This document shows positions 44,133 through 52,234 of a stretch of DNA of 64,000 nucleotides, one piece after another. Made by a program: the position numbers and the translations under genes. This stretch comes from an uncultured Prevotella sp. (lineage in GTDB: Bacteria; Bacteroidota; Bacteroidia; Bacteroidales; Bacteroidaceae). A model generated the notes under the pieces. That model had not been told where the DNA came from. It saw only the letters and a list, made by a program, of their open reading frames with translations, and made no database searches. Location: contig CALUGA010000006.1 in NCBI GenBank assembly GCA_944320105.1, positions 37,680 to 101,679 on the forward strand. Reading direction: 5' to 3'. Position 1 is the stretch's first letter. Each line of letters starts with the position of its first letter.

Positions 44133-45635
44133 ATGGACAAGAAGATATACATAGCAGTGATGGTGGCCGTGTTTGCGGCCTTTGCCGTGGTGTTCTGCAC
44201 GTTTCCGCGCAGCACCTACTCGGAGCTTGAGAAGCGCGAGCTGAAGCGTTTCCCGGCCTTCACGGTAGGCTCGCTGTTCGACGGCAGCTTCACGGCGGGC
44301 GTGTCGTCGTGGTTCAGCGACAGCGAGCCTTACCGCGACCGCTTCATGGCCCTGAGCATGATGGTGAAGGACGCCATGGCAGTTGCCATGCCCGGCGAGG
44401 CCGTAAGGTTCCATGCCTCCGACACCCCAGTGGCCCCCGACAGTGCATCGGCCGCCGCTGCCGGGCCTGAGTCGGCCGAGTATGCCAGCGACATGACTGC
44501 CGACGAGAACGCCAAGATAGCCAACGCGGGCATAATAGTGGTGGGCGAGGGTGAGCGCGTGAGGGCGCTCATGGCCTTTGGCGGCAGTGCCAAGGGCGGC
44601 GGCTCATACGCCCGCCTGGCCAACGCCTACAAGCGGGCGCTGGGCGACGGCGTGGCCGTTTACTGCATGGCCATACCCACCGCCACCGAGTTCTACTGCC
44701 CCGACAAGGCCCGCTCCATCACCAGGCCGCAGCTGCCGGTGATACGCAACATTTACTCGCAGCTCGATGAGGGCGTAAAGCCCGTAGATGCTTACTCTGC
44801 ACTGGCCAGCCACGCCGCCGAAGACATATTCCTGCGCACCGACCACCATTGGGCGCCGCTGGGCGCGTTTTATGCCGCCCAGGCCTTTGCCGCCGTGGCG
44901 GGTGTGCCGTTCCGCCCCCTCTCAGCCTACGACCGCCGCGTGGTGCGCCGCTTTGTGGGCAGCATGTACGGCTACTCGAAGGACATATCCATCAAGCGCG
45001 CGCCCGAGGACTTCGTTTACTTTACGCCCAAGGGCATTGCCTACACCACCACTTACGTTAACTACCTCATCGACGAGCACTACCGCGTTACGGGCCAGAG
45101 CAAGCCCTACCGAGGCCCGTTCTTCTTCCATTACCGCGACGGCAACGGCGGGGCCTACTGCACCTTCATGGGCAGCGATGCCAAGCTCACCGTTGTTCGC
45201 ACTGCAACGAAGAACGGGCGACGGCTCATGGTGATTAAAGACAGCTTTGGCAACGCACTGCCCGGCTACCTGTTCTTTTCGTTCGAGGAGGTTCACGTGG
45301 TCGACTTCCGCTACTTCAAGAAGAACATGAAGGCTTACGTGGCCGACAACAAGATAACCGATGTGCTCTTTGCCTGCAACATCTTCAACGCATACTCCGG
45401 CGCGATGAGCCGCAACTGTATGCACTTCCTCACACAGGACGGCACCATCGTTCCGCCCCCACCCGTGGCCGACAGCACCGCCGTGGCCGACAGTACGGCC
45501 CGCCAACGCCCCGTCGCGCCCGCCGTGGCAGCCCCTGCCCATCAGGCCGACTCTGCCGCCGGGCACCGCCACCGGCTCCACCGCGCCGACACCACAGCCG
45601 GCGGAGCTGCCAAGGCGGAGTTGGGCAGCCCCTGA
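44133..45635 (+). CDS. DHHW (AlgJ-like) periplasmic protein 2
   Basis: A 500-residue protein anchored by an N-terminal membrane segment (YIAVMVAVFAAFAVVFC). Residues 30-110 hold SELEKRELKRFPAFTVGSLFDG and WFSDSEPYRDRF, the usual DHHW/AlgX N-terminal signature, which gene 1 lacks. Then come FLRTDHHWAPLGAFYAA and MVIKDSFGNALPGYLF. The last about 60 residues are low-complexity, rich in Pro, Ala, Asp and His, and look like a disordered tail. The ATG at 44133, 26 bases after the previous stop, is chosen over a frame that opens inside it. Last gene of the acetylation operon. Confidence 0.87.
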   Translation: MDKKIYIAVMVAVFAAFAVVFCTFPRSTYSELEKRELKRFPAFTVGSLFDGSFTAGVSSWFSDSEPYRDRFMALSMMVKDAMAVAMPGEAVRFHASDTPVAPDSASAAAAGPESAEYASDMTADENAKIANAGIIVVGEGERVRALMAFGGSAKGGGSYARLANAYKRALGDGVAVYCMAIPTATEFYCPDKARSITRPQLPVIRNIYSQLDEGVKPVDAYSALASHAAEDIFLRTDHHWAPLGAFYAAQAFAAVAGVPFRPLSAYDRRVVRRFVGSMYGYSKDISIKRAPEDFVYFTPKGIAYTTTYVNYLIDEHYRVTGQSKPYRGPFFFHYRDGNGGAYCTFMGSDAKLTVVRTATKNGRRLMVIKDSFGNALPGYLFFSFEEVHVVDFRYFKKNMKAYVADNKITDVLFACNIFNAYSGAMSRNCMHFLTQDGTIVPPPPVADSTAVADSTARQRPVAPAVAAPAHQADSAAGHRHRLHRADTTAGGAAKAELGSP

Positions 45636-45732
45636 CGGTGTAATGATATTTCGCACATTGGCAGCATATCCGCACTGAGTGCCTAACTTGTTGAGGCTCA
45701 ATGCATTGGCAATACATATCGTTTCAGCTTGT

Positions 45733-45815
45733 AAAACAGCCCGTTCCGCACTGCGAAACGGGCTGTTTTGTGTTGCGAAACCTGCCGTTTTGCCGCGCCA
45801 AACGGCAGGCATGGC
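45733..45815. repeat. 22-bp palindromic-module array, copy 4
   Basis: Modules at 45733, 45755, 45777 and 45799 with an exact 22-base period. The first two modules pair as a hairpin (45733-45750 with 45752-45769, one mismatch), the last two as CCTGCCGTTT (45781-45790) with AAACGGCAGG (45800-45809). It lies in the 399-base gap between the DHHW operon and the HAD gene; the rest of that gap shows only the promoter below. Confidence 0.88.
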
Positions 45816-45936
45816 CCTGCGGTATGCTTATTGTAAAGTTCTTTCGGCGCGCGGCGGTAGCATCGGGCAGGCCCTGGCGATGCCCGGCTTTAGTTTCTTT
45901 AACCATCGCTCTGCGCCAAAGCTCACCGCATTTGCT

Positions 45937-45944
45937 TACCTTTG
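45937..45944 (+). promoter_or_regulatory. -7 box of the HAD hydrolase gene
   Basis: TACCTTTG, about 90 bases before the start codon. Confidence 0.55.
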
Positions 45945-46034
45945 CACTATGCAAGCTGCGCCCGCGAAACCGCGAACATGCGGAGCCGGTGTTAGCATCT
46001 GCTTCCGCATTGCGCCCGCTTGCATTATCATTGT

Positions 46035-46736
46035 ATGATGGAAAAATTCGCTAACGTCAAGGTGATAGCCTTCGATGCCGACGACACGCTGTGGGATTGC
46101 CAGTCGTACTTCGACGAGGTGGAGCGCGAATACTGTCGCCTGCTCGCCCCCTACGGCAGTCCCGAGGAGGTGTCGGCATCGCTCTTCCGCACCGAAGAGG
46201 CCAACATGGCCCTGCTGGGCTACGGCTGCAAGGCATTCGTGCTCTCGCTAATAGAGAACGCCGTGGCCCTGAGCGGAGGCCGGGTGGGCGGCAGCGTAAT
46301 AGGCGAGCTGCTGCGCCTGGGCAAGCGTTTGCTTGAGCTTCCGGCCACGCCGCTGCCCGGGGTGGAGGAGACGTTGGCGCGGCTGCACGAGCAGGGCGAC
46401 CGCCGCCTGGTGGTGTTCACCAAGGGCGAGCTGCTCGACCAGCAGAACAAGCTGCGCCGCTCGCATCTGGAGAAGTATTTCCACCATGTGGAGATAGTGT
46501 CCGACAAGACCGAGCGGGCCTTCCTCAGCCTCTGCCGCCGCCTGCGGGTTTCGCCTGCCCGAGTGCTCATGGTGGGCAACTCGCTCAAGAGCGACGTAGC
46601 CCCGGCCTTGGCCGCAGGGGCGCAGGCCGTACACATACCGTTCCACGTTACGTGGCGGTTGGAGCAGGTGGAGGACTTTGAGCACACACGCCTTGTGCGC
46701 ATCGACCGCTTTGCGCAGCTGCTCGACTGCCTTTAG
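46035..46736 (+). CDS. HAD family hydrolase (YjjG-like)
   Basis: A 233-residue cytosolic phosphatase. Motif I is VIAFDADDTLWDC, with the DxDxT nucleophile; an alpha-helical C1 cap follows. Motif II/III lies around VVFTKGELLDQQNKL, and motif IV is VLMVGNSLKSDVAPALAAG. The resemblance is to YjjG-like nucleotidases and phosphoglycolate-phosphatase relatives, but the substrate cannot be told. Two adjacent ATGs at 46035 and 46038 are possible starts. Confidence 0.85.
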   Translation: MMEKFANVKVIAFDADDTLWDCQSYFDEVEREYCRLLAPYGSPEEVSASLFRTEEANMALLGYGCKAFVLSLIENAVALSGGRVGGSVIGELLRLGKRLLELPATPLPGVEETLARLHEQGDRRLVVFTKGELLDQQNKLRRSHLEKYFHHVEIVSDKTERAFLSLCRRLRVSPARVLMVGNSLKSDVAPALAAGAQAVHIPFHVTWRLEQVEDFEHTRLVRIDRFAQLLDCL

Positions 46737-46777
46737 CGTTCCTTCCTGCAGCGCAGTATTTACAAAAACCCATACAG

Positions 46778-48013
46778 ATGCTACCTTTAAAAAACATATT
46801 TGCAACCCCGGCAGCCGCCCTGCGCCGCATGGCGAGGCTCTTGGCCGTGCTCGCGGTGGCCCTGGGTGCGGCCTCGTGCGAGGACGATGAGCTGGGCGCG
46901 CCGCCAAGCCCCGCGCCTGCCCGCACTGTGAAGACGGTGCTGATGTACCTGCCGTGGTCAACAAACCTTACGCAGAACTTCTACACAAACATAGCCGACA
47001 TGGAGCGGGCAGTGGCCTCATCGGCGGGCGACAGCGTGAGGGTGCTCGTGTATATGTGCACCACGGCGACCGAGGCCGAGCTGTTTGAGCTTGTGCCGGA
47101 AGGCTCTGCCTGCCGCCGCGAGGTGATAAGGGAGTACCATGACCCCGCATACACCACTGCCCAGGGCATAGCCTCTATGCTTGCCGACGTGCGCGCCGCC
47201 GCCCCCGCGCCGCGCTACGCCATGACCATAGGCTGCCACGGCACGGGCTGGCTGCCCGTGAGCATGGGGCGCTCGCGCTCTGCGGGCGAGGCCCCGCGCT
47301 TCCACTGGCAGGCCACGGGTGGCCCACTGACGCGCTTCTTCGGCGGGACCACGGCTGAAAGCCAAACCGACATAGCCACGCTGGCCGAGGGGATAGAGGC
47401 TGCCGGGATGCACATGGAGTTCATCCTCTTCGACGATTGCTACATGGCCTCGGTGGAGGCGGCCTACGACCTGCGCCACGTCACCGACTATCTCATAGGC
47501 TGCCCCACGGAGATAATGGCCTACGGAATGCCCTACGCCGTAGTTGCGCCCCACCTGCTCGGCACGCCCGACTATGCTGCGGTGTGCTCCGCGTTCCTCG
47601 ACTTCTATTCTTCTTATCCTTATCCTTACGGCACCATAGGCGTTACCTGCACCGCCGAGCTTGACAGCCTTGCCCGCGTGGTGGGCAAGATTGAGGACGC
47701 GTATGAGCTTGACCCGGCCTTGCGCCCCTACATACAGCGCATGGACGGCTATTCGCCGGCAATATTCTTCGACCTGGGCGACTACATCTCGGCTATCTGC
47801 ACCGACGAGGCCCTGCTCGCGGAGTTTCGCTCGCAGCTCGTCCGCGCCGTGCCTTACAGCGCGCATACGCCCAACTACTATTCCGCGTTTGGCGGCGTTG
47901 TGTCCATAAGGGCTTATTCGGGCATAACCACATCGGCCCCCACGGCTTCTTCATACGCCTCCGCGTGGCGACAGACGGAGTGGTATAGGGCCACGCATCC
48001 TGCCGCCGACTGA
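46778..48013 (+). CDS. Clostripain-family (C11) cysteine peptidase, surface lipoprotein
   Basis: A 411-residue lipoprotein. The lipobox is ALGAASC followed by EDDE, the acidic pattern that in Bacteroidetes directs lipoproteins to the cell surface. Catalytic residues of family C11 are visible as His in AMTIGCHGTGWLP and Cys in LFDDCYMASVEAAYDL; the KTVLMYLPWSTNL opening is also typical. It cleaves probably after Arg or Lys, as family members do. An ATG at 46829 would give a shorter, more standard signal peptide and is a credible alternative start. Convergent with ribD, 40 bases apart. Confidence 0.85.
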   Translation: MLPLKNIFATPAAALRRMARLLAVLAVALGAASCEDDELGAPPSPAPARTVKTVLMYLPWSTNLTQNFYTNIADMERAVASSAGDSVRVLVYMCTTATEAELFELVPEGSACRREVIREYHDPAYTTAQGIASMLADVRAAAPAPRYAMTIGCHGTGWLPVSMGRSRSAGEAPRFHWQATGGPLTRFFGGTTAESQTDIATLAEGIEAAGMHMEFILFDDCYMASVEAAYDLRHVTDYLIGCPTEIMAYGMPYAVVAPHLLGTPDYAAVCSAFLDFYSSYPYPYGTIGVTCTAELDSLARVVGKIEDAYELDPALRPYIQRMDGYSPAIFFDLGDYISAICTDEALLAEFRSQLVRAVPYSAHTPNYYSAFGGVVSIRAYSGITTSAPTASSYASAWRQTEWYRATHPAAD

Positions 48014-48053
48014 GCCTTTTATGCTTGCCTTGGGTGGCGCGTTGAGGCTTTGC

Positions 48054-49013
48054 TCAGGCCGTGGGGCGGGTCTCGCGGCTTGTTGCCGTGCGCTTGTAGG
48101 TGGCTATGGTGTGGCCGTCGTAGGTGCGCAGGCAGGCGAGGCGGGCGCAGGCAGGCAGGCCGGCGGCCTTCGTTCCGCTGCCCAGCACGCAGGGCGCGGT
48201 CTCCACCCTGAGTTCGTCCCACAGCCCTTCGGCTATGAGGCGGCGGTGGGTTTCGGCTCCGCCCTCCACCAGGAGCGACTGCAGATTGTCGTTGCGGCAG
48301 GTGTCGATAAGCTCGCCGAGGGTTGTGCCTTGGCTGCGGCTGAGCACGAAGCGGCGCGGCGCAGGCCCGCCCCAGTGGCGCACGTCGAGGCGCGGGTGGT
48401 CGCGCTCGGCCGTCACCCGCCCCACCACAATGGCCTGGCACTCCGTGCGGAGCTTGTGGGCGAGCATCTGCGTGAACGGCGTGGATATCATCGTGGGCTT
48501 GAAGTGGCGGTCTATGAATCCGTCGGCCGACTGCGCCCACTTGAGTATGATGTATGGCCGGTGCTCGGTCTGGAACGTGATGAAGCGGCGGTTCAGCTCG
48601 CGGCACTCATCCTCCAGCACGCCCACGGTCACCTCTATGCCCGCCTCGCGCAGCTTCTTTATGCCCGCCCCATGCACCTTGGCGAACGGGTCCTCGCACC
48701 CTACGACCACTCTCCTCACACCTTTCCTTATTATTAGGTCGGCGCAGGGGGGCGTCTTGCCGTAGTGCGAGCACGGCTCCAGGCTCACGTAGAGCGTAGA
48801 CTGCGGCAGCAGCGGCTCGTCTTCGGGGCGCACAGAGGCAAAGGCGTTCACCTCGGCGTGGCCCTGGCCGCAGCGGGCGTGGTAGCCCTCGCCTATTATC
48901 CTGCCCCCGGGGGCCACGATGACTGCGCCCACCATGGGGTTGGGCCGCGCCCCGTAGATGCCGCATGCGGCCAGTTGCAGGCAGCGTCTCATGTACATTT
49001 CGTTTGTTTCCAT
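48054..49013 (-). CDS. ribD: Bifunctional riboflavin deaminase/reductase RibD
   Basis: Catalyses the deamination and reduction steps of riboflavin synthesis. The N-terminal deaminase has the zinc motif GHAEVNAF and PCSHYGKTPPCADLI. The C-terminal reductase domain begins around residue 150 (RPYIILKWAQSADGFID) and has LLVEGGAETHRRLI. The 319-residue length is slightly short of the usual 360, within range. The start is 35 bases from the divergent prmC start. No FMN riboswitch fits in that gap. Confidence 0.93.
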   Translation of the reverse strand: METNEMYMRRCLQLAACGIYGARPNPMVGAVIVAPGGRIIGEGYHARCGQGHAEVNAFASVRPEDEPLLPQSTLYVSLEPCSHYGKTPPCADLIIRKGVRRVVVGCEDPFAKVHGAGIKKLREAGIEVTVGVLEDECRELNRRFITFQTEHRPYIILKWAQSADGFIDRHFKPTMISTPFTQMLAHKLRTECQAIVVGRVTAERDHPRLDVRHWGGPAPRRFVLSRSQGTTLGELIDTCRNDNLQSLLVEGGAETHRRLIAEGLWDELRVETAPCVLGSGTKAAGLPACARLACLRTYDGHTIATYKRTATSRETRPTA

Positions 49014-49036
49014 TGTGCTTTCTGCGTTTTTTTTGT

Positions 49037-49044
49037 TACTTTTG
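49037..49044 (+). promoter_or_regulatory. -7 box of prmC, almost on the start codon
   Basis: TACTTTTG, with the ATG only 4 bases beyond it (49049). A transcript initiated here would start at or within a few bases of the start codon, so prmC may be leaderless. Confidence 0.55.
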
Positions 49045-49048
49045 CATC

Positions 49049-49888
49049 ATGACTTACGGTGAACTGTGGCGGCAGCTGGCCGCCGTTTATGACGAAGGCG
49101 AGGCCCGCGCCATAGTGCGCTATGTGCTTGAGGCGCGCTTCGGACTGTCGCCCACCGATGTTTACAGCGGCAAAGTTACACAATTATCCGCAGACGACCA
49201 GCAGGCGCTTGGCCAAATAATGGGCCGCCTGATGCAGGCCGAGCCTGTGCAGTACGTGCTGGGCGAGGCCGAGTTCTGCGGGCGGCGGTTTGCGGTGGAG
49301 CCGGGGGTGCTCATCCCCCGGCCCGAGACCGAGGACTTGTGCGCCTGGGTGCTGGAGTCGGCGGCGGTGGGCGGGCAGGCCGCCCCGGCCCTGCTCGACG
49401 TTGGCACTGGCAGCGGCTGCATCGCCGTTACGCTGGCCCTTGAGGCCGCAGGGGCCCGGGTGGCGGCGTGGGATGTGTCGCCCGCGGCCCTCGGCGTGGC
49501 CTCGGCCAATGCCCGCAGGCTCGGGGCCGAGGTGGGGTTCAGCCGTGTTGACGCGCTCCGGCCGCCCCGCGACGTGGCGGTATGGGATGCGGTGGTGAGC
49601 AATCCGCCCTACGTGCTCTGCAGCGAGCGCGCCGCCATGGAGCCTAACGTGCTCCGCTACGAGCCGGCCTCGGCCCTTTTCGTACCCGACGACGACCCGT
49701 TGCGCTTCTACCGCGCCATCGCCGCCTATGCCGCCTATGCGCTCAAGCCCGGTGGCGAGTTGTTCTTCGAGTTCAACCCGCTGCTCGTAGGCGAGATGCG
49801 CGCCATGCTTTCGGCCATCGGCTTCGGCCCTGCCGAGGTGCGCCGCGACCGCTTCGGGAGGGAAAGACTGTTAAAAGTAAAAAGGTAA
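49049..49888 (+). CDS. prmC: Peptide chain release factor N5-glutamine methyltransferase
   Basis: Methylates the GGQ glutamine of release factors 1 and 2 using SAM. The 279-residue protein has the N-terminal helical domain, the SAM motif LLDVGTGSGCIAVTLAL and the catalytic VVSNPPYVLC. The ATG at 49049 is preferred over a frame opening at 48965, which overlaps ribD. The last codons (KVKR and stop) are encoded by the first units of a GGTAAAA-type repeat (49870-49910), so the natural C-terminus appears to have been re-ended by repeat DNA. Confidence 0.93.
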   Translation: MTYGELWRQLAAVYDEGEARAIVRYVLEARFGLSPTDVYSGKVTQLSADDQQALGQIMGRLMQAEPVQYVLGEAEFCGRRFAVEPGVLIPRPETEDLCAWVLESAAVGGQAAPALLDVGTGSGCIAVTLALEAAGARVAAWDVSPAALGVASANARRLGAEVGFSRVDALRPPRDVAVWDAVVSNPPYVLCSERAAMEPNVLRYEPASALFVPDDDPLRFYRAIAAYAAYALKPGGELFFEFNPLLVGEMRAMLSAIGFGPAEVRRDRFGRERLLKVKR

Positions 49889-49910
49889 AAGGGTAAAAAG
49901 GTAAAAAAAG
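49870..49910 (+). repeat. GGTAAAA tandem repeat at the prmC 3' end
   Basis: Four imperfect units of AAAAGGTAAAAGGGTAAAAA type; the prmC stop codon TAA at 49886-49888 lies within it. A GTCTCCC-type repeat follows at 49941-49973. Confidence 0.75.
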
Positions 49911-49940
49911 GCTGCGCAAAGAATGTGGCAGCGGGCAAAT

Positions 49941-49973
49941 GTCAGTCTCCCGCCTCCTGTCTCCCGCCTCCTG
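49941..49973. repeat. Short GTCTCCC-type repeat block before recX
   Basis: AGTCTCCCGCCTCCTGTCTC and CCGCCTCCTG units, the same family as 8600-8800 and 9796-10005. Confidence 0.75.
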
Positions 49974-49996
49974 AAAAAGCAAAAAACTCTCACTAT

Positions 49997-50500
49997 ATGC
50001 CCCCAAAAGAAATGTCAGAAAAAGACGCCCTGCTGCGCCTAACCGCCCTCTGCTCGCAGGCGGAGCACTGCTCCGGCGAGATGGACGACAAGATGCGCCG
50101 CTGGGGTATGGACGAGGACGCGCGCGCCAGGGTGCTCGCCCGCCTCGTGGAACTGAAGTTTGTGGATGACGAACGCTATGCCCGCGCCTTTGTTCGCGAC
50201 AAGATTAAGTACAACAAGTGGGGCCGACGCAAGGTGGAACAAGCCTTGTGGGCCAAGCGCATAGGCGAGGAAACGCGCAGCACGGTGCTCGGCGAGGTGG
50301 CCGACGAGGACTACCTGGCCGTGCTCCGCCCGCTGCTCAAGGCGCGGCGGCGCACGTTGAAGGCCGCCGACGAGTATGAGCTGAACCGCAAGCTGGTGCG
50401 CTTTGCGCTGGGGCGGGGCTTCGACTACCGGCTCATAAGGCTGTGCGTGGACGTGCCGGACGACATGGAGGACTGCGATGGCGACGACGCTGTGGAGTGA
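49997..50500 (+). CDS. recX: RecX family regulatory protein
   Basis: A small helical protein (167 residues from the ATG at 49997; ATG 50012 is also possible) that in other bacteria binds RecA filaments and limits recombination. The RecX signature is MRRWGMDEDARARVLARLVELKFVDDERYA split over the first helical repeat, followed by FVRDKIKYNKWGRRKVEQAL. It overlaps the comF gene by 23 bases, so the two are co-translated. Confidence 0.88.
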   Translation: MPPKEMSEKDALLRLTALCSQAEHCSGEMDDKMRRWGMDEDARARVLARLVELKFVDDERYARAFVRDKIKYNKWGRRKVEQALWAKRIGEETRSTVLGEVADEDYLAVLRPLLKARRRTLKAADEYELNRKLVRFALGRGFDYRLIRLCVDVPDDMEDCDGDDAVE

Positions 50501-51173
50501 TGTGCTCGACTTCGTGTCGCCACGCCGCTGCACCGTGTGCGGCGGACGGCTCGCGCCCACGGAGCACGCCTTGTGTACGGTGTGCTGCCTGCGCCTGCCC
50601 CGCACCGGCTTCTGCATCTCGCCGACCGACAACCCGGTGGCCAAGCTCTTCTGGGGGCAGGTCGCTGTGGAGCGCGCCACGGCATTCTTCTACCACGAAC
50701 CCCACTCGGAGACGAGCCGTCTCGTTTATTCGCTCAAGTATCGGGGCCGCCCCGACATAGGCGTGGCCTTGGGGCGGCTGGCCGCTTTGGAGATGATGGC
50801 CGCCGGTTTCCTTGCCGGCATCGACGTGGTGGTGCCGGTGCCGCTGGCCAAGAGGCGGTTGCGCGAGCGCGGCTACAACCAGAGCGCGGCCATAGCCGAG
50901 GGCATCGGCTCGGCGGCGGGCTTGCCGGTGGAGACCCGTGCCGTGGTGCGCACGGTATACCATGGCAGCCAGACGAGTCTCAGCCGCTGGCAGCGGCTCG
51001 ACAATGTGGACGGGGCGTTCTGCCTGAAGGACGCCTCGCGGCTGCAAGGCCGCCACGCGCTGCTGGTCGACGACATCGTGACCACAGGCGCCACGGCCAT
51101 AGCCTGTGCCTCGGCCTTGGCCTCAGTGCCGGGCCTTAAGCTCAGTTTCATGGCGCTCGGCTTCACTAAATGA
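50478..51173 (+). CDS. comF: ComF family protein
   Basis: A 231-residue phosphoribosyltransferase-fold protein linked to DNA uptake in competent bacteria. The N-terminal zinc finger is CTVCGGRL with a second pair at CTVCCLRLP. The central VVVPVPLAKRRLRERGYNQS is the usual ComF block, and the PRPP-binding loop is LLVDDIVTTGAT. It overlaps recX by 23 bases and ends the transcript. Together with the YifB/ComM homologue it hints at natural-transformation genes, but no DNA-uptake pore is seen here. Confidence 0.93.
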   Translation: MATTLWSDVLDFVSPRRCTVCGGRLAPTEHALCTVCCLRLPRTGFCISPTDNPVAKLFWGQVAVERATAFFYHEPHSETSRLVYSLKYRGRPDIGVALGRLAALEMMAAGFLAGIDVVVPVPLAKRRLRERGYNQSAAIAEGIGSAAGLPVETRAVVRTVYHGSQTSLSRWQRLDNVDGAFCLKDASRLQGRHALLVDDIVTTGATAIACASALASVPGLKLSFMALGFTK

Positions 51174-51295
51174 GGCCCCGCAGCAGGCGCGGGCAGGCTC
51201 AGCGGCCATTGTCCGCCCGGCGGGGTTTTGCCTTGCTGTCGTATCGCAATAATCTTTTTTAACGGCATGGCGCAGCAAGTTTGCCAAATGTTTCC

Positions 51296-51303
51296 TACCT
51301 TTG
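51296..51303 (+). promoter_or_regulatory. -7 box of pyrE
   Basis: TACCTTTG, 22 bases before the pyrE ATG at 51326. Confidence 0.65.
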
Positions 51304-51325
51304 CAGACTAATATTAAACCAAACA

Positions 51326-51970
51326 ATGCAAGAGATGGACACAATCAAAACTACATTCGCGGCAAAGCTGCTCGAAGTTAGGGCCATAAAGTTGCAGCCA
51401 AACAGCCCGTTCACATGGGCATCGGGCTGGAAGTCGCCTTTTTACTGTGACAACCGCAAGACCTTGTCTTATCCCCGCCTGCGCAGTTTCGTGAAGACTG
51501 AGCTGTGCCATGCCATACAGGAGAGCTTCCCGCAGGTGGAGGCCATTGCCGGCGTTGCCACCGGGGCGATAGCCCAGGGCGCGCTCGTGGCCGACGAGCT
51601 GGGCCTGCCTTTCGCCTACGTGCGCAGCAAACCAAAGGACCACGGGCTTGAGAACCTCATCGAGGGCAACCTTGAGCCGGGGGCAACAGTAGTGGTAGTG
51701 GAGGATCTTGTGTCCACCGGCGGCAGCAGCCTCAAGGCCGTTGAGGCCATAAGGCAGAACGGTTGCGAGGTGATAGGCATGGTGGCGTCATACACCTACG
51801 GCTTCCCCGTTGCCACGGAGGCATTCGAGAAGGCCGGGGTGAAGCTCGTGACGCTCACCGACTACGACCACGTGGTGGCCCGCGCGCTTGAAACCGGCTA
51901 CATAAAGCCCGAGGATGTGGACGTAATCCACGAGTGGCGCAAGGACCCGGCCAACTGGAGCGGCAAGTGA
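51326..51970 (+). CDS. pyrE: Orotate phosphoribosyltransferase
   Basis: Joins orotate to PRPP to give OMP in pyrimidine synthesis. The 214-residue protein has the substrate-side YCDNRKTLSYP, the AGVATGAIAQGALVADEL block and the PRPP loop VVVVEDLVSTGGSSL. The ATG at 51326 is chosen; the frame to 51281 would run through the promoter. The 264-base gap to the next gene carries two repeats (51996-52030 and 52035-52232), which separate it from its usual partner. Confidence 0.96.
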   Translation: MQEMDTIKTTFAAKLLEVRAIKLQPNSPFTWASGWKSPFYCDNRKTLSYPRLRSFVKTELCHAIQESFPQVEAIAGVATGAIAQGALVADELGLPFAYVRSKPKDHGLENLIEGNLEPGATVVVVEDLVSTGGSSLKAVEAIRQNGCEVIGMVASYTYGFPVATEAFEKAGVKLVTLTDYDHVVARALETGYIKPEDVDVIHEWRKDPANWSGK

Positions 51971-51995
51971 CAGGCTGCCCCTTGCCCCTTGGCCT

Positions 51996-52030
51996 CTTAA
52001 TTCTTCACTCTTAATTCTTCACTCTTCATT
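51996..52030 (-). repeat. AT-rich 14-bp tandem repeat after pyrE
   Basis: CTTAATTCTTCACT occurs twice in tandem (51996-52009, 52010-52023) with a partial third unit. Read on the minus strand it is AGTGAAGAATTAAG, the same family as the repeat embedded in the acyltransferase gene at 14676. Confidence 0.85.
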
Positions 52031-52034
52031 TACT

Positions 52035-52232
52035 AAGTAGGTGTTCAAAATTAATTGCCATCAAATTGAGGGCTATTTTGGAGATGCATGGCAAAGTCCG
52101 AAGAGGGAGCGTAGCGGGCTACGCGACCGATGAGACTTAGCCATGCAGCCCAAAAGAGCGCACAAGATGGTGGCAAAGATATAGAGAGCACCTGCATGGA
52201 ATATTATATCGATTAATTTTGAACAGCTACTT
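52035..52232. mobile_element. 198-bp MITE-like element with inverted terminal repeats
   Basis: The ends are AAGTAGGTGTTCAAAATTAA (52035-52054) and, on the other strand from 52232, AAGTAGCTGTTCAAAATTAA, differing at one base in 20. Inside is a long imperfect palindrome: GCATGGCAAAGTC (52086-52098) with GACTTAGCCATGC (52134-52146), and a core GTAGCGGGCTAC (52111-52122). There is no open frame. The right end stops 2 bases before the next start codon. No target-site duplication is obvious. The core is shared with the hairpin element at 803-925. Confidence 0.85.
52214..52221 (+). promoter_or_regulatory. -7 box inside the terminal repeat of the MITE-like element
   Basis: TAATTTTG lies within the right inverted repeat and points out of the element toward the ATG at 52235, 13 bases away. 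The left repeat carries the same box pointing the other way. Confidence 0.55.
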
Positions 52233-52234
52233 CA

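Noticed and set aside
48965-49048. N-terminal extension of prmC
   Set aside because: It overlaps ribD and the prmC promoter; the family N-terminus begins at 49049.
49014-49048. FMN riboswitch upstream of ribD
   Set aside because: Only 35 bases separate ribD from prmC, too short for the element, and no RFN-type conserved sequence is seen.
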